Below are positions 25,799 to 34,134 of a stretch of 64,000 nucleotides of DNA, in pieces. The notes below the pieces were generated by a model. The model was not told the origin of the DNA, ran no database searches, and was given only the letters and a program-made list of their open reading frames with translations. The stretch's first letter is position 1, and each line of letters opens with the position of its first letter. The DNA comes from JBHIYN01 sp041984235. Its GTDB lineage: Bacteria > Pseudomonadota > Gammaproteobacteria > Ga0077536. Both the position numbers and the translations under genes were made by a program. Where the stretch lies: NCBI GenBank assembly GCA_041984235.1, contig JBHIYN010000004.1:310001-374000 (forward strand), in the 5' to 3' direction.

Positions 25799-27493
25799 AT
25801 GAGTACGCCTGCCGCGGCCGTCGCACGCAAGCCTTACTTCGACTTCTCGAACCTGCGTGGCGACCTGTTCGGCGGACTGACCGCCGGTGTCGTCGCCCTG
25901 CCGCTGGCGCTCGCCTTTGGCGAGGCCTCCGGCGCCGGCCCCATCGCCGGCCTGTGGGGGGCGATCTTCGTCGGTTTCTTCGCCGCCCTGTTTGGCGGCA
26001 CCGGCTCGCAGGTGTCAGGTCCCACCGGCCCCATGGTGGTGGTCTTCGCCGGCGTGTTCGCCAGCCTCAGCGGCAAGCCCGAGCTGGTCTTCGCCGCCGT
26101 CGTGCTCGCCGGCCTGCTGCAGATCGCCTTCGGCATCTTCCGCCTCGGCCAGTACATCCGCCTGGTGCCGTACCCGGTCATCTCCGGCTTCATGAGCGGC
26201 ATCGGTTGCATCATCATCGCGCTGCAGCTATCGCGCCTGTTCGGCCACGAGCCGCAGGAGAGCGGCACCATCCCGGCCCTGTCGGCAGTGCCCGCCGCGA
26301 TCATGGACCCGGTCTGGCCGGCCCTGATCATCGGCCTGCTGACGCTCGCGATCGTCTTCTACTGGCCGAAGTCGTGGGGCCGTTTCGTGCCCGGGCCGCT
26401 CGCCGCGCTGGTCATCGGCACCCTGCTCAGCCTGGTCTACAAAGGCGCCCCGGTGCTCGGTGACATTCCCACCGGACTGCCCTCGTTCGTGCTGCCCCGG
26501 TTCACCGGCGACACCTTCCTCATCGTGCTCGAGGCAGCCTTCATCCTCGCCATGCTGGGCGCCATCGACAGCCTGCTGACGTCGCTCGTCGCCGACAACA
26601 TGACGCGCACGCGTCACAACTCCGATCGCGAGCTGGTCGGCCAGGGCATCGGCAACACCGTCGCCGGCCTGTTCGGCGCCATCCCCGGTGCCGGCGCGAC
26701 CATGCGCACGGTGGTCAACATCCGTACCGGCGGCAGCACGCGCCTGTCCGGCATGGTGCACGCGCTGCTGCTGTTCGCGGTCGTGATCAGCCTTGCACCG
26801 TTGGCGGCCAAGATCCCGCACGCGGTGCTGGCCGGGATCCTGTTCAAGGTCGGCTACGACATCATCGACTTCTCCTACCTGCTGCGTGCCCATCGCGGGC
26901 CGCGCTGGGATCTCGCGCTGATGATGCTGGTGCTCGGCATGACGGTCTTCGTCGACCTCATCACCGCGGTCGCAGTCGGCGTGGTGCTCGCCGCGCTGGC
27001 CTTCGTCAAGCGCATGGCCGACGAGCAGCTTGCCGCCTTCGGCGAAGAGGCGCCACTGACCACCGCGCCGGAGGAGCGCGCCATCCTGCTCGAGGCGCAC
27101 GGCCGCATCACGCTGTTCGATTTCGGCGGTCCGCTCAGCTTCGGCGCCGCCGCGGACGTCGGCCACCAGGTGCGCGAGAAGGTCAAGGAGCACACCAGCG
27201 CCATCGTGCTCGATTTCTCGCGCGTACCCTTCGTCGACGTCTCGGCCGCGCGCGCGGTCGAGACCATCGCCTGCGACGCACGGCAGGCCGGGCGCACGGT
27301 TTACGTCACCGGCATGAACGATCGCGTGCGCAACGTACTCGCCGGGCTCAACGCCGATCACTGCCTGCCCGGCGACACCCGCTACGAGCGCCGTATCGAT
27401 GCACTGCGTGCAGCGCTGGAGGAAATCGGACGCGAGGACAAGACGCCCGGGCCCCTGCCGCGCGACGGCTCGGAGGCCGCCAACGCCGCCTAG
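25799..27493 (+). CDS. SulP family anion transporter with STAS domain (probable bicarbonate transporter)
   Basis: 564 residues. The SulP membrane core (residues about 15-405) begins with GDLFGGLTAGVVALPLALAFGEASG and carries the family block SGFMSGIGCIIIALQL. A C-terminal STAS domain (about 430-545) is clear from ITLFDFGGPLSFGAAADV and AIVLDFSRVPFVDVSAARAVE. SulP proteins move sulfate, bicarbonate or dicarboxylates; pairing with a carbonic anhydrase favours bicarbonate, as in BicA-type systems. The 3' end overlaps the convergent STT3-like gene by 4 bp. Confidence 0.93.
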   Translation: MSTPAAAVARKPYFDFSNLRGDLFGGLTAGVVALPLALAFGEASGAGPIAGLWGAIFVGFFAALFGGTGSQVSGPTGPMVVVFAGVFASLSGKPELVFAAVVLAGLLQIAFGIFRLGQYIRLVPYPVISGFMSGIGCIIIALQLSRLFGHEPQESGTIPALSAVPAAIMDPVWPALIIGLLTLAIVFYWPKSWGRFVPGPLAALVIGTLLSLVYKGAPVLGDIPTGLPSFVLPRFTGDTFLIVLEAAFILAMLGAIDSLLTSLVADNMTRTRHNSDRELVGQGIGNTVAGLFGAIPGAGATMRTVVNIRTGGSTRLSGMVHALLLFAVVISLAPLAAKIPHAVLAGILFKVGYDIIDFSYLLRAHRGPRWDLALMMLVLGMTVFVDLITAVAVGVVLAALAFVKRMADEQLAAFGEEAPLTTAPEERAILLEAHGRITLFDFGGPLSFGAAADVGHQVREKVKEHTSAIVLDFSRVPFVDVSAARAVETIACDARQAGRTVYVTGMNDRVRNVLAGLNADHCLPGDTRYERRIDALRAALEEIGREDKTPGPLPRDGSEAANAA

Positions 27494-29322
27494 TCCGCGG
27501 CGCCGGTGGCGGCGTGCACGCGAAACAGGCGCGCCAGGGGCTCGACCCGCTCGCCACGCCTGAGGCGCTTCTCGTAGAGCAGCTCGAAGCGCGGCGGTAG
27601 CGCCGCGCGGGCGCCGAGCAGGGCCTCGCGCAGCCCGACGTTCTGCGCGCAGCCGGGGTGGCAGGAGGATGCCGCGAGCACGTTGTCGTTGCGCCGGACC
27701 AGGACGTAACGCACCCACGGCGCGCGCCGTGTCATGTCCTCCGGCGTGGCTGCCAGCAGGGCCTCGGTCAGCGCCAGCTTACGCTCGTGACGGGCGGTGA
27801 GAATGAAGTTGTTCGCGATCACCGCGCAGTCCGAATGGTAGGTGATGTAGTGGCCGTCACCGTGTTCGGCGAGCACGATGCCGGGCTCACTCGCACAGGC
27901 GCGGCCGAGGGCGACGTACACGTCCCGCAGCAGCATGTACTGGAAATCGCCACCCGCGGGCAGGGTAGCGCCGAGCGCGCGCAGCGCCGGCACGTAGGCC
28001 AGCGCGCAGACCAGCGCGAGCCCGGCGACGATGGTGTGCCGCAGGCGCGGCCGCGCATCGGCACAGCGCTGCGCGACCACGCACCACGAGAGCCACAGCG
28101 CGAACGCGCCGAAGTACTGCAGGCGAAGCTGCAGCAGCAACAGCGTGCTGCCGAACAGGCAGAAGACGAGGAAGAACAGCGCAGCGTCGTCGTGATGCCG
28201 GCGCAGCTGTGCGAGCAGCGCGAGCAGGCCGCATGGCAGCAGCCAGATCAGGCCGGAGTAGAAGCGGCTCAGCGTGCCGGCCTCGCCGGCGGCGATGCGG
28301 GCGAACAGGCTGCGCGTCTCGATGAGCTGGTCGAACAGTGGCAGCGCACCGCCGAGAAAGGCGCCGCCGCGCACCGCCTGCGACAGCAGCGGCGCGGCCA
28401 GGGCCGCGGCCAGCACTGCCAGCACTACCAGGCCGCGCCGGCCGCGTGGCAGTCGGCTCAGCGCGAGGACGACCAGCGCGCTGGCGCCGGCGACGTAGAG
28501 ATGGAACCCGGAGTGCAGGTAGAACGTGAAGCGGCCGTCGCGGAACGGCTCCGAGGGCAGCAGGAACAGGCCCGTGGTGACCACCAGCGCCAGCGCGAAG
28601 GCGCGCGTGGCGGCCGCGGGCAGCGCGCGGCCGAGCGCGAAACGCAGGACCAGCGTCAGCAGCAGCGGTAGCTGCAGCACGAACAGGCCGTTGTGAAAGG
28701 CCGGCGCCGCGCCCAGCACGATGCCGCACAGCACGGCCGCGCCGCGCCCGGCGGGCGCGTCGAGCCAGCGCAGCCCGCTCCACAGCGCGGCGAGGACGAA
28801 GCTGTACTCGACGAAGTGATGGTCCAGCATGCCCACGCGGTGCAGCGCGCGGGTCAACGGCGAGAGCGCGAAACACAGCATGGCGAGCGTCAGCAGGGGC
28901 AGCCCGAGGGCGAGGCGGCGGCCGATGGCGAGCATCAGGGCGGCGTTCAACAACACCCAGGCCGGCGCCACCAGCGCGAGCATGCGCAGCGGCTCGCCGC
29001 TGTCCGACAACGGCATCAACACGCCCGCCAGTGCGGCCATCAACGCGTCGTAGGCCCACGGCCAGGTGACCCAGCTCCCTTCCGGCGCATGGATGTGCGG
29101 GTCGAACTGCATCACGCCGAGCGGCTTGCCGAGCGCGGCGAGGATACGGTGCGCGTGGTAGAAGCTGTCGTGATCGGCGGGCACGACGTGACCGTCGACC
29201 AGCACCGCGGACAGCGAGTAGCAGCACAGCAGCGCGGCCAGGGCGGCGCAGCCTGCCCACAGGACGAACTGGTGGCGGGCGGGCGGGGGCTGATGCGGCA
29301 GGGTTGGGGCGGCGGCGCTCAT
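27490..29322 (-). CDS. STT3/oligosaccharyltransferase-like GT-C membrane protein
   Basis: 610 residues with about 11-13 hydrophobic helices. Early loop motif VPADHDSFYHAHRI gives the catalytic D-x-D-like acid of the first loop. PEGSWVTWPWAYDALMA and the second acidic motif MLDHHFVEY match STT3/PglB/AglB. The WWDYG acceptor-recognition motif near the C-terminal domain is replaced by AEHGDGHYITYHSD at the aligned place. So the fold is GT66-like, but N-X-S/T recognition is probably absent; transfer of a lipid-linked sugar to another acceptor is possible. No other glycosylation gene is nearby. Confidence 0.72.
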   Translation of the reverse strand: MSAAAPTLPHQPPPARHQFVLWAGCAALAALLCCYSLSAVLVDGHVVPADHDSFYHAHRILAALGKPLGVMQFDPHIHAPEGSWVTWPWAYDALMAALAGVLMPLSDSGEPLRMLALVAPAWVLLNAALMLAIGRRLALGLPLLTLAMLCFALSPLTRALHRVGMLDHHFVEYSFVLAALWSGLRWLDAPAGRGAAVLCGIVLGAAPAFHNGLFVLQLPLLLTLVLRFALGRALPAAATRAFALALVVTTGLFLLPSEPFRDGRFTFYLHSGFHLYVAGASALVVLALSRLPRGRRGLVVLAVLAAALAAPLLSQAVRGGAFLGGALPLFDQLIETRSLFARIAAGEAGTLSRFYSGLIWLLPCGLLALLAQLRRHHDDAALFFLVFCLFGSTLLLLQLRLQYFGAFALWLSWCVVAQRCADARPRLRHTIVAGLALVCALAYVPALRALGATLPAGGDFQYMLLRDVYVALGRACASEPGIVLAEHGDGHYITYHSDCAVIANNFILTARHERKLALTEALLAATPEDMTRRAPWVRYVLVRRNDNVLAASSCHPGCAQNVGLREALLGARAALPPRFELLYEKRLRRGERVEPLARLFRVHAATGAAD

Positions 29323-29383
29323 CGACGGACCGGGAGTCGATGCGCGCCGATTGTAGCGTAGCGAGTAGAGCGGCGGGGTGCCC

Positions 29384-30034
29384 TCAGATGCCGACGAAGC
29401 GTTGCGCCAGGCGCGGCAGCCAGTGGCGGAAACGCAGGCGCCCCTCGGTTACCGCGAGGCAGATACATTCGCCGTCGCGCGTGATCACGGGCTGGTGATC
29501 GGTGTGCTCGTCGGCTTCCTCGATGTCACCGGCACGGAAGATCTGCGAGCCACAGAAATAGGCGCCCTTGAGGACCAGGGTCAGCTCGTTGCCGGAGTGG
29601 GTGTGCTCGGGCAGCACCGTGCCGGGCTGGCCGCGCAGCATCCACATGCGCGCACCGTCCTGCTCGGCGAGCCGGCACAGCCTGAGTCCCTGGCCGAGGT
29701 TCTTCCACGGCAGTGCGTCGAGACTGCTGTCGAGATAGGTGGCGACGAACTGCTCGATGTCGTCCGCGCGTGCCACGTCGTGGGCGCGCGAGACCGGCAG
29801 GCTGCCGCCGTCCTGGTCGTAATGATCGCAGATGGCCGCGGCGTCCAGCCGCGTCGTCGCGGTCGGCAGCCCGGCAATCACTTCACCGCCGAGGCGCTCG
29901 GCGAACGCGATCGCCGCGCGGCAGTCCTCGCACACGCCGACGTGTGCGCGCACCACGCTGTCGAACAGCTCCGGCAGGTGACCGAGCGCGTAGTCGAGGA
30001 TCAGCGCCTCGCTGGGATGGTGGACGGCGCTCAC
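29384..30034 (-). CDS. chrR: ChrR-type zinc anti-sigma factor with cupin domain
   Basis: 216 residues. The N-terminal zinc anti-sigma domain places His6, His31, Cys35 and Cys38 at the spacing known for Rhodobacter ChrR. The C-terminal cupin has His144, His146, Glu150 and His177/180 (PEHTHSGNE and DEHTDH), the second metal site needed for the singlet-oxygen response in that family. The GTG start overlaps the sigma-factor stop (GTGA), so both are made together. It should hold the sigma factor inactive at the membrane-free cytoplasmic level until 1O2 or a similar stress releases it. Confidence 0.92.
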   Translation of the reverse strand: MSAVHHPSEALILDYALGHLPELFDSVVRAHVGVCEDCRAAIAFAERLGGEVIAGLPTATTRLDAAAICDHYDQDGGSLPVSRAHDVARADDIEQFVATYLDSSLDALPWKNLGQGLRLCRLAEQDGARMWMLRGQPGTVLPEHTHSGNELTLVLKGAYFCGSQIFRAGDIEEADEHTDHQPVITRDGECICLAVTEGRLRFRHWLPRLAQRFVGI

Positions 30035-30627
30035 TCGGACTCCTCCATCAGCTTGCGCAGGCGCTGGAAGGCGAGCCGCGTGCGCGACTTGACGGTGCCC
30101 ACCGGCAGGTCGAGCAGCTCGGCTACTTCGCGGTGCGAACGGCCTTCGACGTAGACCAGCAGCAGGATGCGGCGCTGCTCCGGCGGAATGCGTTCGAGCA
30201 GCGCGGAGAGGCGGTCGAGGTTGAGGCCACGCTCGGGATCGTCGCCCGGCGGCGGATCGTCCGGCGTCATCAGCGCCAGCTCGTCGTGGGCCCGCGCACG
30301 GCGCGAGCCTGCGCGATGCTGGTCGATCATGCGGTTGCGCGCGAGGGTGTAGATCCAGGTGCGCGCGGAGGCCTTGCGCGCGTCGAACAGGCGCGCCCGC
30401 GTCCAGGCCGTGATCATGACGTCCTGCACCACGTTCTCCGCGCCGGCCGGATCGCAGCCCTGCGCCGTTACCCACGCCGTGAGGCGCGGCACGAAGGCGG
30501 CGAACAATTCGCCGAAGGCGTCGCGGTCACCGTCGTCGCGGACGCGCTCGAGCAGGCGGGTCTCCGCGGCGCGTTCCTGCGCCGCGGCGTCACGCTGCGC
30601 GGCGCCGAGGTTGACGACGTTGGCCAT
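30031..30627 (-). CDS. rpoE: ECF sigma factor (RpoE/ChrR-controlled group)
   Basis: 198 residues from MANVVNL. Region 2 (AFGELFAAFVPRLTAWVTAQG... ENVVQDVMITAW) and region 4 (IPPEQRRILLLVYVEGRSHREVAELLDLPVGTVKSRTRLAFQRLR) are intact; region 3 is missing, as in all ECF factors. Upstream Met codons at 30669 and 30660 would fall before the predicted transcription start, so the third Met is chosen. It is followed by its ChrR anti-sigma factor. Expected to recognise TGATCC -35 elements, three of which precede transcription units in this block, including its own. Confidence 0.92.
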   Translation of the reverse strand: MANVVNLGAAQRDAAAQERAAETRLLERVRDDGDRDAFGELFAAFVPRLTAWVTAQGCDPAGAENVVQDVMITAWTRARLFDARKASARTWIYTLARNRMIDQHRAGSRRARAHDELALMTPDDPPPGDDPERGLNLDRLSALLERIPPEQRRILLLVYVEGRSHREVAELLDLPVGTVKSRTRLAFQRLRKLMEESE

Positions 30628-30664
30628 GGGGCGATTGTAACGTGGCTGTGCTGCGGACATGCGC

Positions 30665-30694
30665 TTCATACGCCGGTGCCCGGCCCGGGGATCA
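30665..30694 (-). promoter_or_regulatory. autoregulated ECF promoter of the sigma/anti-sigma operon
   Basis: Leftward TGATCC (30694 to 30689), an 18-bp spacer, then TATGAA (30670 to 30665). Predicted start of transcription near 30658 gives a leader of about 30 nt to the chosen ATG. The -35 equals the consensus known for Rhodobacter RpoE (TGATCC-N18-TAAGA); the -10 matches only at TA. Confidence 0.8.
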
Positions 30695-30711
30695 CGCCGC
30701 CGTTACGCCGG

Positions 30712-30741
30712 TGATCCCCGCGCGCGGCCTCGGCGTACTCA
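30712..30741 (+). promoter_or_regulatory. ECF promoter of the amine-oxidase/CFA-like operon
   Basis: Rightward TGATCC (30712-30717), 18-bp spacer, TACTCA (30736-30741). It lies back to back with the leftward promoter; the two -35 elements form an inverted repeat (GGGGATCAC / GTGATCCCC) with the arms 14 bp apart. The ATG used for the amine oxidase is about 25 nt downstream of the predicted transcript start, whereas the upstream ATG at 30742 would overlap it. Confidence 0.8.
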
Positions 30742-30771
30742 ATGCAGCCTTTTCAACGCCGGAAGCACGCC

Positions 30772-32124
30772 ATGACCTCGGACTCTCATTCTCACCGCCG
30801 CATTGCGGTCATCGGCGGCGGCATCGCCGGCCTGGGGGCGGCCTGGGCGCTCGGCCGGGTGCACGAAGTCACCCTGTACGACGGCGCCGGCCGTTTCGGC
30901 GGCCACGCCAACACGGTGGAGGTGCCGGGCGCCGCCGGGACGACCGCCGTCGACACCGGCTTCATCGTCTACAACGAACGCAACTATCCCAACCTCGTGC
31001 GCCTGTTCGACACCCTGGCCGTGCCGACGGCGCCCAGTGACATGTCCTTCGGCGTATCGCTGGACGGCGGCCGGGTGGAGTACTCCGGCAGCGATCTGAA
31101 TGGCCTCTTCGCGCAACGCCGCAACACCCTGCGGCCGCGCTTCTGGCGCATGCTGAAAGACATCGAACGCTTCTACCGCAAGGCGCCGGCTTACCTGCAG
31201 TCACCGGTGGCGCGCGGGTCGATAGGCGAGCTGCTGCGCGACGAGCGCTACTCGCAGGCCTTCGTCGACGACCACCTGGTGCCGATGGCGGCGGCCATCT
31301 GGTCGGCCTCCGATCGCGACATCCGCGATTATCCCGCGGATGCCTTCATCCGCTTCTTCGACAACCACGGGCTGCTCAGCGTGTCCGGGCGGCCGCAGTG
31401 GCGCACCGTGCGCGGCGGCAGCCGCGAGTACGTCGCCCGCCTGCTGGCGGCGACCCGGGCGACCCTGCGCCCGGATTGCCCGGTGGCGCGCATCGAGCGT
31501 CGTGCCGACGGCGTACGGGTCACCGACCGCGCCGGTCATGCCGAGCGTTACGACGAGATCGTCATCGCCACCCACGCCGACCAGGCGCTGGCCCTGCTCG
31601 CCGACGCGGACGACGCCGAGCGCGCCGTGCTCGGCGCCGTCGACTACAGCCGCAACGTCGCCTGGCTGCACGAGGATCCTCGCCTCATGCCACGGCGGCG
31701 CGCGGCGTGGTCGAGCTGGAACTACCTGCACGAGCGCGAGCGGGACGCCGCTGCGCCGCTCTGCGTCAGCTACTGGATGAACCGCCTGCAGCCGCTGCCG
31801 GCGCAGCGCCCGCTGTTCGTGACGCTCAACCCGTTGACGGCGCCGGACGCCGGCCTGACGCACGGCCGCTTCGACTACGAGCATCCCGTGTTCACCCGCG
31901 CGACGGCGACGGCGCAGGCGCGCTCTGCGGAGATCCAGGGGGTGCGCCGAACCTGGTTCTGCGGCGCCTGGCTGGGTCACGGCTTCCACGAGGACGGCCT
32001 GCAATCCGGCCTGTGGGTGGCCGGCCGGCTGGGCGCGCCGCGACCGTGGCAGGATGCCGGGGCGTTCGATCGGCTGCCGGCGTCGTATCTGGCGCCGTCC
32101 GCGGACATTTCCCGTGCCGCCTGA
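30772..32124 (+). CDS. FAD-dependent amine oxidase/desaturase-like protein (RSP_1091/UfaD-type)
   Basis: 450 residues. FAD-binding motif AVIGGGIAGLGAAWALG close to the N-terminus, the DTGFIVYNERNYPNL block typical of the COG2907 group, and a C-terminal FAD contact in WFCGAWLGHGFHEDGLQSG. COG2907 proteins occur with DUF1365 and CFA-like genes and, in Rhodobacter, take part in making methylated or furan fatty acids under RpoE control. The likely reaction is oxidation of a membrane acyl chain. Start set by the ECF promoter position and GGAAG upstream. Confidence 0.88.
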   Translation: MTSDSHSHRRIAVIGGGIAGLGAAWALGRVHEVTLYDGAGRFGGHANTVEVPGAAGTTAVDTGFIVYNERNYPNLVRLFDTLAVPTAPSDMSFGVSLDGGRVEYSGSDLNGLFAQRRNTLRPRFWRMLKDIERFYRKAPAYLQSPVARGSIGELLRDERYSQAFVDDHLVPMAAAIWSASDRDIRDYPADAFIRFFDNHGLLSVSGRPQWRTVRGGSREYVARLLAATRATLRPDCPVARIERRADGVRVTDRAGHAERYDEIVIATHADQALALLADADDAERAVLGAVDYSRNVAWLHEDPRLMPRRRAAWSSWNYLHERERDAAAPLCVSYWMNRLQPLPAQRPLFVTLNPLTAPDAGLTHGRFDYEHPVFTRATATAQARSAEIQGVRRTWFCGAWLGHGFHEDGLQSGLWVAGRLGAPRPWQDAGAFDRLPASYLAPSADISRAA

Positions 32125-32917
32125 GGCAGGCACCGCATTGCGCTCGGGGATTTACCTCGGGCAGGTCTATCACGCCCGCACCGCGCCGCGCGCCCACGCG
32201 CTGCGCTACCCGGTGTTCTACCTGCTGCTGGATCTCGACGAGGCGGCGCGACTGGATCGTGTCTCGCGGCTGTTCGGCTGGAACCGACGCGCGCTGTTCA
32301 GCTTCCGCGACGCCGATCACGGTGCCGGCGACGGTACCCCGTTCCGCGTCTGGCTGGACGACGCGCTCGCCACCGCCGGCCTCGGCCGCGCGCGCTGGCG
32401 TTACCAGGTGCTGTGCATGCCGCGCGTGCTCGGCCACGTGTTCAACCCGATCACGGTGGTCTGGTGCAGCACGCCGGACGGGCGTCTCGCCGCCATGCTC
32501 TACGAGGTCAACAACACCTTCGGCGAACGCATCGCCTACGTCGTGCCGCAGGATGGCGCGCCGCGCGACGGCATCATTCGCCAGCGCTGCGACAAGCGCA
32601 TGTTCGTCTCGCCGTTCTTCGACATGGCCGGGCACTACGACTTTCGCCTGACCCGTCCGGGCCGTCGCCTCGCGCTCGCCATCGACTACCGCGAGGAGGG
32701 CGTGCCCGCGCCGCGGCTGCGGGCCGTGCTGAGCGCCACCCGGCAGCCCTTCGACGCGCGCGGGCTGCGCGCGGTAGCACTGCGTTTTCCGGCCATGACC
32801 CTGCGCGTCGTCGCCGCCATCCACTTCGAGGCCCTGCGCCTGTGGCTCAAGGGCGTGCCCCTGGTCCGCCACGCCGCGCTCGGCGAAAGCTCCCCATCCA
32901 TCGGTACTTCCCTATGA
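32114..32917 (+). CDS. DUF1365 family protein
   Basis: About 267 residues from the GTG at 32114, which overlaps the previous stop; a TTG at 32138 would give the family's usual opening (RSGIYLGQVYHAR). Typical DUF1365 text follows: HALRYPVFYLLLDLDEA, LGHVFNPITVVWC, MLYEVNNTFGER, and MFVSPFFDM. Function unknown, but always found between a COG2907 amine oxidase and a CFA-like methyltransferase, so a role in the same acyl-chain modification is likely. Confidence 0.85.
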   Translation: MPPEAGTALRSGIYLGQVYHARTAPRAHALRYPVFYLLLDLDEAARLDRVSRLFGWNRRALFSFRDADHGAGDGTPFRVWLDDALATAGLGRARWRYQVLCMPRVLGHVFNPITVVWCSTPDGRLAAMLYEVNNTFGERIAYVVPQDGAPRDGIIRQRCDKRMFVSPFFDMAGHYDFRLTRPGRRLALAIDYREEGVPAPRLRAVLSATRQPFDARGLRAVALRFPAMTLRVVAAIHFEALRLWLKGVPLVRHAALGESSPSIGTSL

Positions 32918-34134
32918 AATCATCGGCTACGCTCGCCGCCGGCGCCCGCCGGCGCAGCCCGTCCCTGCCCGCGCTGCTGCTCGCCCGTATCGGCCGGCGC
33001 ATCCATCACGGCACGCTGGAGGTGCACACCCCCGGCGGCGAGACGCTGACGTTCCGCGGCGTCGAAGCGCCTTCGCGTCATGCCTGCTGGCAGCTCCACA
33101 ACTGGAAGCCGCTGACGGCGCTGCTCACGCGCGGTGCGCTGGGCCTCGCCGAGAGCTACCTCGCGGGCGACTGGGACAGCCCCGACCTGCCGGCCTTCCT
33201 CGGCGTGGCGGCGGCCAACGAGCGTCACTTCGGCGCCGCCGCCGCGGGCGTCTCCCTGCTGCACGTGGCCGATCGCCTGCGTCACCTGCTGAACGCCAAC
33301 TCGCGGCGCCAGGCCGCGCGCAACATCGCCTATCACTACGACCTCGGCAACGACTTCTACGCGCACTGGCTGGACCCGAGCATGACCTACTCGGCGGCCC
33401 TCTACGACGGTCCCGGGGACACCCTGGAGCAGGCACAGCAGCGCAAGTACGCGCGTCTCGCCGGGCTCGCCGGCATCACGGCCGGCAGCCGCGCACTGGA
33501 GATCGGCTGCGGCTGGGGCGGCTTCCTCGAACACGCCGCCGGTACGCTGGGGGCCGACGTCAGCGGTGTCTCGATCTCGCGCGAGCAGTGCGACTATGCT
33601 GCCGGGCGGCTCGCACGCGCCGGTCTCGGGGAGCGTGCCCGCGTCGCGTTCCGCGACTACCGCGATCTCGGCGGGCAGTACGATCACATCGTCTCGATCG
33701 AGATGTTCGAAGCGGTCGGCGAGGCCTACTGGGACACCTACGCGCGCAAGCTGAAAGCCCTGCTCGCGCCGGGCGGCCGCGCCGCGCTGCAGATCATCAC
33801 CATCGAGCAGGCGCGCTTCGAGACCTATCGCCGCGGCGCCGATTTCATCCAGCGCTACGTCTTCCCCGGTGGCATGCTGCCGAGCTACGAGGCGCTGGCT
33901 GCGACGCTGGGCCGTGCCGGCCTGGCCATTACCGACCGCCTCGATTTCGGCCTCGACTACGCGCGCACCCTGGTCGACTGGCGGGTGCGTTTCGATGCCG
34001 CCTGGCCGCAGATCGCCGCGCTCGGCTTCGATGCCCGCTTCCGCCGCCTGTGGCACTACTACCTCGCCTACTGTGAGGCCGGCTTCCGCGAGCACGCCAT
34101 CGACGTCGTGCAGGTGCGCGTCGAGCACGCCTGA
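32914..34134 (+). CDS. cyclopropane-fatty-acid-synthase-like SAM methyltransferase
   Basis: 406 residues. N-terminal lipid-binding domain, then NIAYHYDLGNDFYAHWLDPSMTYSAALY, the CFA-synthase hallmark, and the SAM motif LEIGCGWGGFLEHAA. The bicarbonate/active-site region (SIEMFEAVGEAYWDTY and DFIQRYVFPGGMLPS) is intact. It methylates double bonds of membrane phospholipid acyl chains, giving cyclopropane or, with the flavoprotein, methyl-branched or furan products. The ATG overlaps the DUF1365 stop. Part of the ECF-controlled operon. Confidence 0.92.
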   Translation: MKSSATLAAGARRRSPSLPALLLARIGRRIHHGTLEVHTPGGETLTFRGVEAPSRHACWQLHNWKPLTALLTRGALGLAESYLAGDWDSPDLPAFLGVAAANERHFGAAAAGVSLLHVADRLRHLLNANSRRQAARNIAYHYDLGNDFYAHWLDPSMTYSAALYDGPGDTLEQAQQRKYARLAGLAGITAGSRALEIGCGWGGFLEHAAGTLGADVSGVSISREQCDYAAGRLARAGLGERARVAFRDYRDLGGQYDHIVSIEMFEAVGEAYWDTYARKLKALLAPGGRAALQIITIEQARFETYRRGADFIQRYVFPGGMLPSYEALAATLGRAGLAITDRLDFGLDYARTLVDWRVRFDAAWPQIAALGFDARFRRLWHYYLAYCEAGFREHAIDVVQVRVEHA

